Source of the DNA: Granulicoccus phenolivorans DSM 17626 = NBRC 107789 = JCM 15570
GTDB taxonomy: Bacteria > Actinomycetota > Actinomycetes > Propionibacteriales > Propionibacteriaceae
Length of the DNA: 64,000 nt
Assembly (NCBI RefSeq): GCF_000423085.1
Contig: NZ_AUHH01000017.1
Coordinates: 232 to 64,231 of the forward strand
Direction of reading: 5' to 3'
Position 1 is the stretch's first letter. Each line of letters begins with the position of its first letter. Of this stretch, positions 47,098 to 55,821 are shown piece after piece. The translations under genes were made by a program, and so were the position numbers. A model generated the notes under the pieces. It searched no databases and was not told the origin of the DNA. It was given only the letters and a program-made list of their open reading frames with translations.

Positions 47098-48774
47098 ATG
47101 TCTGACGAAATCAATGTCGTGACCATGCCGAAGCTCGGTGAGACGGTCACCGAGGGCACTATCGGCAGCTGGTTGAAGAATGTCGGCGACACCGTCGAGT
47201 TCGACGATCCGCTGTTCGAGGTCTCCACCGACAAGGTCGATTCGGAGATCCCCAGCCCGTACGACGGGGTGATCCTGGAGATCCTGGTGCCGGCCGGGGA
47301 GACCGTCCCGGTGGGCACCGAGGTGGTCAAGATCGGTGCGCCGGGCGCCAGCCTGGACTCGGCTCCCGCGTCACCCGCTGCGGCGCCCGCTGCCGAGGCG
47401 GCTCCGGCCGCCGCGGCGCCGGCTCCCGCAGCCGGTGGGTCGGGCTTCGCCGGGGCGGTGCATGACCTGACCATGCCCAAGCTCGGCGAGACCGTGGCCG
47501 AGGGCACCATCGGCGCGTGGCTGAAGAACGCCGGTGACAGCATCGAGTTCGACGATCCGCTGCTCGAGGTCTCCACCGACAAGGTCGACTCGGAGATTCC
47601 CAGCCCGTACGACGGGGTGTTGCTGGAGATCCTGGTGCCGGCCGGGGAGACCGTCCCGATCGGCACCGTGATCGCCCGGATCGGGGAGCCCGGCGCCGAG
47701 GGTGCGGCGGCTGCTGCCCCCGCGGCTGCGCCGAGCGCTCCGGCGGCGACCGGTGCTGCTCCGGCAGCCGGCGACGGTAAGCCGGCGGCAGCCGGTGGGG
47801 CCGGGGTCATGCTGTCGCCGCTGGTGCGGCGACTGGCCGCCGAGCACAATCTCGATGTGTCGCAGATCAGCGGCACCGGGGCCGGCGGCCGGGTTCGGCG
47901 GGAAGACGTCGAGCAGGCCATCGCCTCCGGTGGTGCCAAGGCGGCTCCGGCCGCGGCGGCTCCCGCGGCGGCTGCGGCTGCTCCGGCGGCCAAGCCCGCC
48001 GCGGCGGCTGCTCCGGCGGCCTCCGGCGGGTTCGTCGCGACCCAGGTGCCCGGCACCAACGATCCGCGCGACCGCACCGAGAAGCTCTCCCGGATGCGGC
48101 AGGCGGTCGGCAACGGGATGCTCAACTCCCGCGCGCTGGCTCCGCAGGTGTGGGCGTCGATCGAGGTCGACTACGAGAACATCGAGAACGTCCGCAAGAA
48201 GTACAAGAATGAGTTCCGGGCCCAGACCGGGGCCGGCCTGTCGTACTTGGTCTTCATCGCGCGGGCGGTCTGCGAGATCCTGCACAAGTACCCGGCGGTG
48301 AACTCCTCGCTGGACTGGGAGGCCAAGACCCAGACCTTCCATCCGTACGTGAACCTCGGGATCGCGGTGGACATGGACGAGCAGGGCCTGGTCGTTCCGG
48401 TCATCAATGACGCCGATCAGCTGAATCTGCGGGGCATCGCCACGCAGATCAAGGCGAAGGCGGGGTTGGCCCGGGGCAAGAAGCTCGGCGCCGATCAGAT
48501 GCGCGGTTCGACCTTCACCATCACCAACCCCGGTCCGGTGGAGTCGTACGCGTCCTCGCCGATCATCAACCAGCCCAACTCGGGGATCCTGTGCACCGAC
48601 GGGGTCCATCGCAAGCCGGTTGCGGTCGGGGACACGATCGCGATCCACCACATCGGCATCATCGGCCTGGTCTACGACCACCGGTCCTTCGATGGCGTGA
48701 CCACCGGCAAGTTCCTGCTCGACCTGCGCAATGTGCTGCAGGATCGGGATTGGGAGGCCGAGCTGGGGCTCTGA
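47098..48774 (+). CDS. pdhC: 2-oxoacid dehydrogenase E2 component (dihydrolipoamide acyltransferase), two lipoyl domains
   Basis: 558 aa core of the complex. Two lipoyl domains at residues about 5-80 and 121-196, each with STDKVDSEIPSPYDG and lipoylated Lys46 and Lys162. Ala/Pro-rich linkers follow each. The E3-binding domain is near residues 237-273 (LSPLVRRLAAEHNLDVSQI). The catalytic domain from about 325 ends with His528 in YDHRSFDG. Ribosome binding site GAGGAAAGAA. The lipoyl-domain DNA is nearly duplicated (see findings). A strong terminator follows. Confidence 0.94.
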   Translation: MSDEINVVTMPKLGETVTEGTIGSWLKNVGDTVEFDDPLFEVSTDKVDSEIPSPYDGVILEILVPAGETVPVGTEVVKIGAPGASLDSAPASPAAAPAAEAAPAAAAPAPAAGGSGFAGAVHDLTMPKLGETVAEGTIGAWLKNAGDSIEFDDPLLEVSTDKVDSEIPSPYDGVLLEILVPAGETVPIGTVIARIGEPGAEGAAAAAPAAAPSAPAATGAAPAAGDGKPAAAGGAGVMLSPLVRRLAAEHNLDVSQISGTGAGGRVRREDVEQAIASGGAKAAPAAAAPAAAAAAPAAKPAAAAAPAASGGFVATQVPGTNDPRDRTEKLSRMRQAVGNGMLNSRALAPQVWASIEVDYENIENVRKKYKNEFRAQTGAGLSYLVFIARAVCEILHKYPAVNSSLDWEAKTQTFHPYVNLGIAVDMDEQGLVVPVINDADQLNLRGIATQIKAKAGLARGKKLGADQMRGSTFTITNPGPVESYASSPIINQPNSGILCTDGVHRKPVAVGDTIAIHHIGIIGLVYDHRSFDGVTTGKFLLDLRNVLQDRDWEAELGL

Positions 48775-48793
48775 GCGCGCCAGCTGCAGCAAC

Positions 48794-48834
48794 CCGGAGG
48801 CCGGGCCCGCATGGGCCCGGCCTCCGGCGTTTTT
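48794..48834 (+). terminator. Rho-independent terminator after the E2 gene
   Basis: Perfect 15-bp stem CCGGAGGCCGGGCCC/GGGCCCGGCCTCCGG, 4-nt loop GCAT, then CG and five T (48830-48834). It is the clearest intrinsic terminator in the window and ends the four-gene operon. Confidence 0.95.
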
Positions 48835-48895
48835 CCGGTCCGACGTCAACCCCGTCGCCTGCCGGGTAAAGTGAGGGCTCAGGAGAGGGGGCAGG

Positions 48896-49375
48896 ATGGC
48901 CGGGCGGGATCTCTATCGCACGGTGATCCGCACCGTGTTCGCGGTGCTGTTCATCGTCGGAGGTTTCACCCACATCGTGCTGGGCCGCTTGGTGCCCGAG
49001 GCCTATGCGGTGTTCGGGGAGAATGCGCTGTTCCCGGCCCTGGCCGAGTTCTGGGACACCACGGTGATGCCGCAGATCGGCTGGGTGACCCTGGCCCAGG
49101 CCGCCATTGAACTGGCCTGTGGCATCGGCCTGCTGCGGCACGGACTCCGGGTCCGACTCGCGGCCGCGGTGATCATCGTGATGCTCGCGGCGCAGTCGCT
49201 GATCGGGCTGGGGGTGACCGAAGCCGACCCGCTCACCGACGTGCTGGTCAATCGGGTCACCCCACTGGTACTGCTGGTCCTGGTGATCCCGCTGCTGACC
49301 GGACCGTCACCCGCGCCGTTCGGGGAGAAGTGGCGACGGTTGCTCACCTCGCGGAGCCCGCGGGCCGCCGCGTGA
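48896..49375 (+). CDS. DoxX-like membrane protein
   Basis: 159 aa with about four hydrophobic segments (TVFAVLFIVGGFTHIVLG, WVTLAQAAIELACGIGLL, AAAVIIVMLAAQSLIGLG, VTPLVLLVLVIPLL). The first segment with GGFTHI and the second with ELACGIGLL resemble the DoxX/DoxD-like family; function unknown. ATG 48896 follows GGAGAGGGGGCAGG; a TAAAGT -10 lies about 48865. Its stop is 3 nt from the convergent stop of the next gene. Confidence 0.65.
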   Translation: MAGRDLYRTVIRTVFAVLFIVGGFTHIVLGRLVPEAYAVFGENALFPALAEFWDTTVMPQIGWVTLAQAAIELACGIGLLRHGLRVRLAAAVIIVMLAAQSLIGLGVTEADPLTDVLVNRVTPLVLLVLVIPLLTGPSPAPFGEKWRRLLTSRSPRAAA

Positions 49376-49378
49376 ACC

Positions 49379-50527
49379 TCAGCCCGCCCGGCCGGCGGGG
49401 ACCGGCGTACGGTCCGGGGCGTGGTCGGTGGCGTGGTCGAAGCGCCGGGTGAGCGTACGCACGGCGTCGCGACCGGCGCGGTTCGCACCGACGGTCGACT
49501 GGGAGGGTCCGAAACCGATCAGATGGATCCGCGGATCGGCGGCTGCCTGAGTGCCGCGGACCGCGATTCCGCCACGCTCATTGGTCAGGTGCAGCGGCTG
49601 CAGGTGGTCGAGGGCGGCCCGGAATCCGGTCGCCCAGAGGATCACATCGAGTTCGGTGAAGCTGCCGTCGGCCTCGCGTACGCCGTGCGGCCGGATCGCG
49701 GTGAACATCGGTCGGCGGTTCAGGACACCCCGGTCCCGGGCGGCGATCGCGTACGGGGCCCAGCCCAGGCCGGTGTAGGAGACAACGCTGCGCGGGGCGT
49801 TTCCGGCCTCGGCATCGGCGGTCACCTTGGCGATGGTCTCCCGGCCCTCGATCTCGGAGCGGAACTCACCGCGGAACTCCGGTTCGCGGCGGGTGTACCA
49901 ATAGACCTCGGCCACCCGGGAGATCTCCTCGAGTTGCTGCAGCGCGGAGATGCCCCCGCCGACGATCCCGACCCGTTTGCCGGCGAACTCCTCCAGGGAG
50001 ACGTAGTCGCGGGTGTGCAACTGGCGGCCGGCGAAGGTGTCCTGGCCGGGGTAGTGCGGTTGATGCGGGTTGTCCCAGGTGCCGGTGGCGTTGATGATGG
50101 CGCGGGTACGCCAGGTCCCGGCGTCGGTCTCCACCAGCAGGTCGCCCTCGGGGTCGGTGTCGGCGTACGAGACGCGGGACACCCGGACCGGGCGTTCGAT
50201 GGCGAGACCCATCCGCTGTTCGTAATCGGCGAAGTAGCGCGGGATCGCGGTCCGGCTGGGCTCGGCCGGATCGATTGCGGGCTTGGCCAGGCCGGGCAGG
50301 TCGAAGATCCCGTTGACGGTGGCCATGTGCAGGGACTCCCAGCGATGTTGCCAAGCGCCGCCGGGAGCAGGGTTGGCATCGAAGACGACGTAGGTACGCT
50401 CGGCGTCGGGATTGGTTCGGGCATCGAGGTAGCCGTTGCGGCTGAGGTGATAGCCGGCCGACAGTCCCGCCTGGCCGGCCCCGATCACGATGATCGTGGC
50501 GGTGCGTTCGCGGTGTGGCTGGCTCAT
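49379..50527 (-). CDS. NAD(P)/FAD-dependent oxidoreductase, flavin-monooxygenase-like
   Basis: 382 aa. FAD motif IIVIGAGQAGLSAGYHLS at the N-terminus, NADPH motif GKRVGIVGGGISALQQLEE near residue 205, an ATG-like INATGTW and a second ILWATGFR at about residue 325. The arrangement is that of class B flavoprotein monooxygenases or pyridine-nucleotide-dependent flavoproteins; substrate unknown. ATG 50527 has AGGAGG at 6 nt. It is downstream of a two-component system on the same strand after a 73-nt AT-rich gap. Confidence 0.85.
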   Translation of the reverse strand: MSQPHRERTATIIVIGAGQAGLSAGYHLSRNGYLDARTNPDAERTYVVFDANPAPGGAWQHRWESLHMATVNGIFDLPGLAKPAIDPAEPSRTAIPRYFADYEQRMGLAIERPVRVSRVSYADTDPEGDLLVETDAGTWRTRAIINATGTWDNPHQPHYPGQDTFAGRQLHTRDYVSLEEFAGKRVGIVGGGISALQQLEEISRVAEVYWYTRREPEFRGEFRSEIEGRETIAKVTADAEAGNAPRSVVSYTGLGWAPYAIAARDRGVLNRRPMFTAIRPHGVREADGSFTELDVILWATGFRAALDHLQPLHLTNERGGIAVRGTQAAADPRIHLIGFGPSQSTVGANRAGRDAVRTLTRRFDHATDHAPDRTPVPAGRAG

Positions 50528-50600
50528 GAAGATCCTCCTGGTGCCGGACCGGACTGGGTCTGTGCCTACCACAACACCGCAACAATGATTAATATTTCAA

Positions 50601-51296
50601 CTACTCCGGGTTCCCCTCGGCGTTGTCGTCGACCCGGACCAGCCCGCTCCGGTAGGCCCATACCGCGATCTGGAGTCGGTCCCGCAGCTGCAGTTTGCTC
50701 AGCAGGCGGGACACGTAGGTCTTCACGGTGGCTTCACTGAGAAACAGTCGCTCCCCGATCTCGGCGTTGGACAGCCCCTGGGCGACCAGGCGGACCACGA
50801 CGGTCTCCCGCTCGGTCAGCCCGGCGAGTGCCGCCGACCGTGCCCCGGCCCGGGGGCGCGCGGTGAACCGGTCCAGCAGCCGGGTGATCAGCGCCGGCGC
50901 AAGCATCGACTCACCTCTGGCCACCACGCGTACGGCGTGCACCAGGTCATCGGGAGACACATCCTTCAGCAGGAAGCCCGAAGCACCGGCGCGAACGGCC
51001 TCGTACACATACTCATCCAGATCGAAGGTGGTCAGCACCAGCACCCTGGGTACCGGAGGCGGGAGTGCGCCGATCCGGCGGGTGGCTTCCACCCCGTCCA
51101 AGCGAGGCATCCGGATGTCCATCAGCACGACGTCGGGTCGCAGGTCCCCGACCACCTCGACTGCTTCGATACCATCGGCCGCCTCGCCGAGCACGGCCAG
51201 GCCGGCCCGCTCGAGAATCAGCCGGAAGCCGATCCGAACCAGCTCCTGATCATCGACGACCACCACCGAAGTCCGGGGCCGGGCCGGGTCGGTCAT
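50601..51296 (-). CDS. NarL/LuxR-family response regulator
   Basis: 231 aa. Receiver domain with acidic pair DDQE and phosphoacceptor Asp60 (VVLMDIRMP), Thr in LTTFD and Lys in FLLKDVSP; C-terminal LuxR helix-turn-helix from about residue 155 (LTERETVVVRLVAQGLSNAEI, VKTYVSRLLSKL). Start overlaps the kinase stop by 4 nt. Target genes cannot be inferred; the flavoprotein gene downstream is a candidate. Confidence 0.93.
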   Translation of the reverse strand: MTDPARPRTSVVVVDDQELVRIGFRLILERAGLAVLGEAADGIEAVEVVGDLRPDVVLMDIRMPRLDGVEATRRIGALPPPVPRVLVLTTFDLDEYVYEAVRAGASGFLLKDVSPDDLVHAVRVVARGESMLAPALITRLLDRFTARPRAGARSAALAGLTERETVVVRLVAQGLSNAEIGERLFLSEATVKTYVSRLLSKLQLRDRLQIAVWAYRSGLVRVDDNAEGNPE

Positions 51297-52489
51297 GTCG
51301 GTTCCAGCGGTAGGGCGGCCCGGACGGTGAACCCGGCGTCGGTGGCTGCGATGTCGAGGTCGCCATCGAACAGTTCGACCCGCTCGCGCATGCCGAGCAG
51401 CCCGTGGCCCGGCTTCTCGGTGTCGGGCCGCGCCGGGCCGGGGTCGGAGATCTCGACCAGGAGTTGGGTTGCCCCGAAGTCGAGGTGGACGCGGGCCCGG
51501 GTTGCCTCGGAGTGGCGGCGTACGTTGGTCAGGGCCTCCTGCACGATCCGGTACACCGTCAGGTCCAGCCCTGCCGGCAGGTCACACGGGGCGCCGGTCA
51601 GGTCGAGCACGACCGCCAGCCCGGCCTTGCGGGCCGAGGCAAGCAGATCCGGGAGCGCGGCGATCCCGGGCATCGGGGCCAGATCTCCCTCCCGTTCCGG
51701 ATCGCGCAGCACGCCCACCAGACGGCGCATCTCGGTCAGCGCGCCACTGCCGGTGGTACGGATGGTGGACAGGGCCCGCCGGGCGAACTCGGGATCGTCC
51801 TCGACCACCTGTTCCGCGGCGCCGGCCTGCACCACGATCGTCCCGACCGAGTGCGCCACGATGTCGTGGAGTTCGCGCGCGATCCGAGCCCGCTCGTCGG
51901 CAATTGCCGCCAGGGCCTGCTCGCGCGCGGCGGCCTCGGCCACATGTGCCCGGACTGCCTCCTCAGCGGCGCGGTCCTCGAAGACGCGGAGTCCGCGCCC
52001 GACCAGCCAGACCAGAATCAGGAACGCCCAGTGGAACACCACCTCGTTGGGCGACTGCAGCAGTTCCATGGTGAGATCACCCAGGACGACCGTCGCGGCC
52101 GAGGCCACCGTACCGAGCCAGAGGTAGCGCCCTCGGCCATGCCGCGCAATCGTGAACACGAGCACCAGCAGCGGCACCATTTGCCCGAAGAACAGCAGCG
52201 AGAGATTCCCCGGCCCGACCACCATGCCCAGCACCGGCCACACGGCCAGTCCCCCCAACGCCCACCACCGACGGGCTCGGCGTACCGCGATGAACCCGGC
52301 GAAGGCCACTACAGCCACGCTGCCCAATACCGGAGAACCGTCACCCTGGACCGATTCCATCGGCAGCCAGATCTCGACCAGGCCCACGGCGGCCAGCAGC
52401 ACCGCGATTGCGATGTCCACCGCCCACTGGCGCCCGCTCAGCCGCTGCACGCCTTCAATGTAGCCCGCGGCCCCCGCCGGCGTCGTCAT
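51293..52489 (-). CDS. Sensor histidine kinase (DesK/NarL-type)
   Basis: 398 aa. About six hydrophobic segments in residues 20-160 without a large extracellular domain, a short helix, then HisKA_3 with phosphoacceptor His around residue 207 (ARELHDIVAHSVGTIVVQAG) and a HATPase domain ending GHGLLGMRERVELFDGDL. Members of this type sense membrane or envelope state. Paired with the response regulator by a 4-nt overlap. ATG 52489 is assumed; an internal GTG near residue 14 is possible. Confidence 0.9.
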   Translation of the reverse strand: MTTPAGAAGYIEGVQRLSGRQWAVDIAIAVLLAAVGLVEIWLPMESVQGDGSPVLGSVAVVAFAGFIAVRRARRWWALGGLAVWPVLGMVVGPGNLSLLFFGQMVPLLVLVFTIARHGRGRYLWLGTVASAATVVLGDLTMELLQSPNEVVFHWAFLILVWLVGRGLRVFEDRAAEEAVRAHVAEAAAREQALAAIADERARIARELHDIVAHSVGTIVVQAGAAEQVVEDDPEFARRALSTIRTTGSGALTEMRRLVGVLRDPEREGDLAPMPGIAALPDLLASARKAGLAVVLDLTGAPCDLPAGLDLTVYRIVQEALTNVRRHSEATRARVHLDFGATQLLVEISDPGPARPDTEKPGHGLLGMRERVELFDGDLDIAATDAGFTVRAALPLEPT

Positions 52490-52644
52490 CCCTTAGTGGA
52501 CACCGACGTCCTCTCAAGGGGCGGGAACTCGGGGAAAGTGACCCCCTCCGGGCACCGCAGCGGCTGCCGGAGACGGATCCGGCGCACCTCCGCTCGTTCG
52601 TAACGTGGAATCAGACAAGAGTTCACCGAACCGAGGAGCCGACC

Positions 52645-53400
52645 ATGACACACGCACATCTCGAGCGACTGGGCACCGCGATCGCCCTGGTCGCCTGTGG
52701 CCTCACGACCGTGCTCAGCATCCTGCTGATGCCCGATTTCAGCGGCGATCAGGCCGCGCAATTGGCCGCGATCGCCGCCGCACCGGCAACCGCCACGATC
52801 TCGGCACTGTGCTTCGCCGGATCCCAACTGTTTCTCATCCTCGGGGTGCTCGGGGTGGCGCGGATGCTGCGGGATCGGGCTCCGGTGCTGGCACCGGTCG
52901 GCGCCGGCCTGATCGTGGTGGGGGCCTTCGGGCATGCGGTGTACGGCGGCATCACGCTACTGATGCTGACGATGGCGCAGGACCGGGGCAACAACGCGAT
53001 CCATGCCGCGCTGCTGGCGCAGTCGCAGGAGGGGGCCGTGCTCCCGATGATGGTGGCCGGGCTGGTGGGGACCGTCCTCGGGTTCCTCGTGTTCGGCGTC
53101 GCGCTGTTGCGGGCGCGCTGGCCCTATCGGTGGATCGGCGCGGTGATGATCGGGTGGGTTCTCGTTGAGTTTGTCGGCGGCAACTTCTCCTCCTGGGCCG
53201 GGTACGCCTCCGCGGTGCTCTTCCTGGTGCTGTTCGGGGCCATGGCGGTTGCCGTGCTGCGCTCCCCGTGGGCGTACTGGCAGACCGGGGGCCCGGCGCG
53301 GACCCGCACTGCGGATGAGGTTCCGGTCGCCGGTCCGACCGACTCCGCTCTCAGCCGCGAGGAAGCGACAGCTCGCGGAGCGGGTCGCCGCCATCGATGA
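52645..53400 (+). CDS. Hypothetical membrane protein
   Basis: 251 aa with about six hydrophobic segments between residues 10 and 210; the C-terminal 40 residues are charged. Family not recognised. ATG 52645 has CGAGGAG at 6 nt; candidate -10 TAACGT at 52601-52606. Divergent from the two-component system. Its last 50 nt overlap the convergent methyltransferase gene. Confidence 0.7.
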   Translation: MTHAHLERLGTAIALVACGLTTVLSILLMPDFSGDQAAQLAAIAAAPATATISALCFAGSQLFLILGVLGVARMLRDRAPVLAPVGAGLIVVGAFGHAVYGGITLLMLTMAQDRGNNAIHAALLAQSQEGAVLPMMVAGLVGTVLGFLVFGVALLRARWPYRWIGAVMIGWVLVEFVGGNFSSWAGYASAVLFLVLFGAMAVAVLRSPWAYWQTGGPARTRTADEVPVAGPTDSALSREEATARGAGRRHR

Positions 53401-53782
53401 AGAGTTTCGCCGCCGGGGTGAGGGCCGCCGCGATCCGCGCGAGCGCGGCCCTTCCGGCTTCGGGGTGACGGCCGTCCAACGCCCCGACGCGGACCGCGAA
53501 GGCCAGATCGAACGGCGCCTCACCGGGCAGGAGCACCAGGTCCTCGGCGGCCACCTGCCGAACGCTCAGGGTCCCGGCGGCGATCTCGGCGGCGGCGTTC
53601 TGTTCGGTCTGGGCGACACCTTTTGGGGAGCGGTCGATCACCAGGATGTGCCCGTCCCCGAGGCGCCGCGCCACCTCCCGGGCGGCGGCGCCGGGGGCCC
53701 CGCCGATCTCCAGGACGCGCATCCCGGGTGCCAGCGGCAGGGCGTCGACGATGGCGGCGAGGCGGGGCGAGAGCGTACCCAT
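53351..53782 (-). CDS. Small class I methyltransferase-like protein
   Basis: 143 aa, short for a class I methyltransferase: only the SAM-binding half is present. MRVLEIGGAPGAAAREVARRL is motif I, HILVIDRS the acidic loop and APFDLAFAVRVGALDGRHP motif IV. The C-terminal strands seem missing, yet the frame is open and it has its own leaderless promoter: TAGGCT at 53794-53789, 6 nt before ATG 53782. It may be a natural small member or a 3'-truncated gene. Confidence 0.7.
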   Translation of the reverse strand: MGTLSPRLAAIVDALPLAPGMRVLEIGGAPGAAAREVARRLGDGHILVIDRSPKGVAQTEQNAAAEIAAGTLSVRQVAAEDLVLLPGEAPFDLAFAVRVGALDGRHPEAGRAALARIAAALTPAAKLFIDGGDPLRELSLPRG

Positions 53783-53830
53783 CGCCCCAGCCTACGACCC
53801 TGTGGTCCCCGGGCCGAGCCCCCCGCGCGG

Positions 53831-53998
53831 TCAGGAGCCGACCGCGTACCGGAAGTAGAAAGCCCCGAACAGCAGAACCACCCCGACGTTGGCCGCCAAC
53901 CGCGGCCACAGGTGGTCCCGGAAGACGACGACATCCAGGGTGAGGATGGTCCCCACCATCGCGACGACGTAGATGGCAATGACGACCGCCCTGGACAT
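53831..53998 (-). CDS. Small two-helix membrane protein
   Basis: 55 aa with two hydrophobic helices (VVIAIYVVAMVGTILTLDVVVF and LAANVGVVLLFGAFYF) separated by RDHLWPR. Start ATG 53998 has a strong ribosome binding site GGAGG at 5 nt. No family recognised. It sits between the small methyltransferase and the ald promoter region on the same strand as the former. Confidence 0.65.
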   Translation of the reverse strand: MSRAVVIAIYVVAMVGTILTLDVVVFRDHLWPRLAANVGVVLLFGAFYFRYAVGS

Positions 53999-54143
53999 GT
54001 CAGCCTCCGACCGGCAGCGGTGGGTGGTCGCGTCCCAGCGGGCGGCTCGTCGCTCACGGCTGTGACTCGATCCTACCGCTGCCCAACCGGCCGGCCCGGA
54101 CGACTGCACCGCACCCGCCGCCGGTTCGGCCGAGGCGGGCGGA

Positions 54144-54149
54144 TACTCT
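54144..54149 (+). promoter_or_regulatory. -10 box of leaderless ald promoter
   Basis: TACTCT, 6 nt before ATG 54156. A CGGGG in the gap could also serve as a poor ribosome binding site. Confidence 0.4.
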
Positions 54150-54155
54150 GCGGGG

Positions 54156-55274
54156 ATGCGCATTGCGATCCCCACCGAGGTGAAGAACCACGAGAACCGC
54201 GTTGGCCTGACGCCGGCCGGCGTGGCCGAACTGACTGCCGCCGGCCACGAGATCTTCATCCAGTCCGGGGCCGGGCTGGGATCCTCGATCACCGACGAGG
54301 AGTACGCGAAGCAGGGCGCCGTGCTGATCGACGACCCCGACGAGCTGTGGGAGCGCGGGGAGTTGGTGCTGAAGGTGAAGGAGCCGGTCGCCGAGGAGTA
54401 CCACCGGCTGCGCGAGGACCTGGTCCTGTTCACCTATCTGCACCTGGCCGCCGATCGCCCGCTGGCCGACCGGCTGCTGGCCTCGGGGACCACGGCCCTG
54501 GCGTACGAGACGGTCCAGTCGGAGTCCGGGACGCTGCCGCTGCTCTATCCGATGTCGGAGGTGGCCGGGTGTCTGGCACCGCAGGTCGGGGCGTATCACC
54601 TGATGCAGCCGGAGGGCGGGCGCGGCGTCCTGATGGGCGGCGTCGGCGGGGTGGCGAACGCCCGGGTCGTGGTCATCGGCGGCGGCGTGGCCGGGCAGCA
54701 CGCCGCGACGACGGCGCTCGGGATGGGGGCCGATGTGACGGTCCTGGACACCGACATCGACAAGCTGCGTTCGATCTACTGGCGCCATCAGAATCGGATC
54801 CATGGGCTGGCGTCCACCTCGTTCACGATTGCCGAGCAGGTCCGACAGGCGGATCTGGTGATCGGCGCGGTGCTGATTCCCGGAGCCCGGACACCCCGGC
54901 TGGTCAGCAATGACCTGGTCGCCGAGATGAAGCCGGGGTCGGTGCTGGTCGACATTGCGGTGGATCAGGGTGGGTGTTTCGACGACACCCACCCGACCAC
55001 GCATGACGAGCCGACCTTCCGGGTGCACAACAGCACCTTCTACTGCGTCGCGAACATGCCCGCGGCGGTGCCGAACACGAGTACGCAGGCCCTGACGAAC
55101 GCCACGTTGCCGTATGTGCTGCAGCTGGCGAACCGGGGCTGGCGGGCCGCGCTCGCCGCCAACCCCGCACTGGCCAAGGGGCTCAATGTGGCCGAGGGCC
55201 GGATCACCCATCCCGGCGTCGCCGAATCACTCGGCCTGGAGCTCACGCCGGTGGAGGACATCCTCGCCGACTGA
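54156..55274 (+). CDS. ald: Alanine dehydrogenase
   Basis: NAD-dependent interconversion of alanine with pyruvate and ammonia. 372 aa, the normal length. N-terminal substrate domain: MRIAIPTEVKNHENRVGLTP, catalytic Lys in LVLKVKEPV, His in YLHLAADR. NAD domain: GGVANARVVVIGGGVAGQHA near residues 163-182. Asp in DIAVDQGGCF near residue 270. Alone in its transcription unit. Confidence 0.96.
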   Translation: MRIAIPTEVKNHENRVGLTPAGVAELTAAGHEIFIQSGAGLGSSITDEEYAKQGAVLIDDPDELWERGELVLKVKEPVAEEYHRLREDLVLFTYLHLAADRPLADRLLASGTTALAYETVQSESGTLPLLYPMSEVAGCLAPQVGAYHLMQPEGGRGVLMGGVGGVANARVVVIGGGVAGQHAATTALGMGADVTVLDTDIDKLRSIYWRHQNRIHGLASTSFTIAEQVRQADLVIGAVLIPGARTPRLVSNDLVAEMKPGSVLVDIAVDQGGCFDDTHPTTHDEPTFRVHNSTFYCVANMPAAVPNTSTQALTNATLPYVLQLANRGWRAALAANPALAKGLNVAEGRITHPGVAESLGLELTPVEDILAD

Positions 55275-55283
55275 GCGTTCCGG

Positions 55284-55691
55284 CTAGCCGTCGCGTCGGT
55301 CGTACGCCGCCCGGGCCGCCAGCACCGACGGCAACTCGCCCTCGACGAGGCCGATCAGGGCGAGCAATGGTTCGGCGATCCGCCGGCCGAGAGTGGTCAG
55401 GGCGTACTCCACGTGCGGCGGGATGTTGCTGAGCACATGCCGTTCGACGAACCCGTCGCGCTCCAGTTGATTGAGCGTCTGGGACAGCATCCGGTCGCTG
55501 ATCCCATCGATGCGTCGACGAATCTCGCCGAAGCGCAGCGGGGCCTCGGCCAGGAGCAGCGCGGCCAGCGTCAAGGTGCCCCAGCGACCCGTCAGGTGCT
55601 GCAGGGTCTCCCGGGAGGCGCAGGCACTGGAGAACACGTTCGGCGGCGGGATCGCAGCACCGACCGTTTCGGTGTCGCTGCCAACACTCAC
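55284..55691 (-). CDS. HxlR-family transcriptional regulator
   Basis: 135 aa from GTG 55691. Conserved Cys in FSSACASRETLQHLTGRWG (redox-sensing Cys in several relatives), then the winged helix FGEIRRRIDGISDRMLSQTL and RHVLSNIPPHVEYALT. The GTG has GAGGTGG about 8 nt upstream; the frame continues to a TTG at 55751, inside the presumed operator, which I consider unlikely. Divergent from the NmrA-like gene, as usual for HxlR/quinone-reductase pairs. Confidence 0.85.
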   Translation of the reverse strand: MSVGSDTETVGAAIPPPNVFSSACASRETLQHLTGRWGTLTLAALLLAEAPLRFGEIRRRIDGISDRMLSQTLNQLERDGFVERHVLSNIPPHVEYALTTLGRRIAEPLLALIGLVEGELPSVLAARAAYDRRDG

Positions 55692-55736
55692 CTCAACCAC
55701 CTCACTTCTGCCCGGGCTCTCAGCATACTCCGCACA

Positions 55737-55781
55737 TAAGCACTTCCTCAAAGGTTGTGCTTACGTTTTGTTAGTGCTTAC
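55737..55781. promoter_or_regulatory. HxlR operator candidates (GTGCTTAC repeats)
   Basis: TAAGCAC (55737-55743) and GTGCTTAC (55757-55764) form an inverted repeat, and a second direct GTGCTTAC lies at 55774-55781, 17 bp further. They occupy the space between the divergent HxlR regulator and the NmrA-like gene, where a redox-responsive repressor would be expected to bind. Confidence 0.55.
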
Positions 55782-55821
55782 ATGTGGGGGTATCACATCT
55801 CCGATCGAATGGATCATCACC

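Noticed and set aside
52538-52555. GTGACCCCCTCCGGGCAC as a fourth response-regulator site
   Set aside because: It is 45 nt from the nearest -10 (52601) and differs from the S1-S3 pattern, so it fails the spacing rule.
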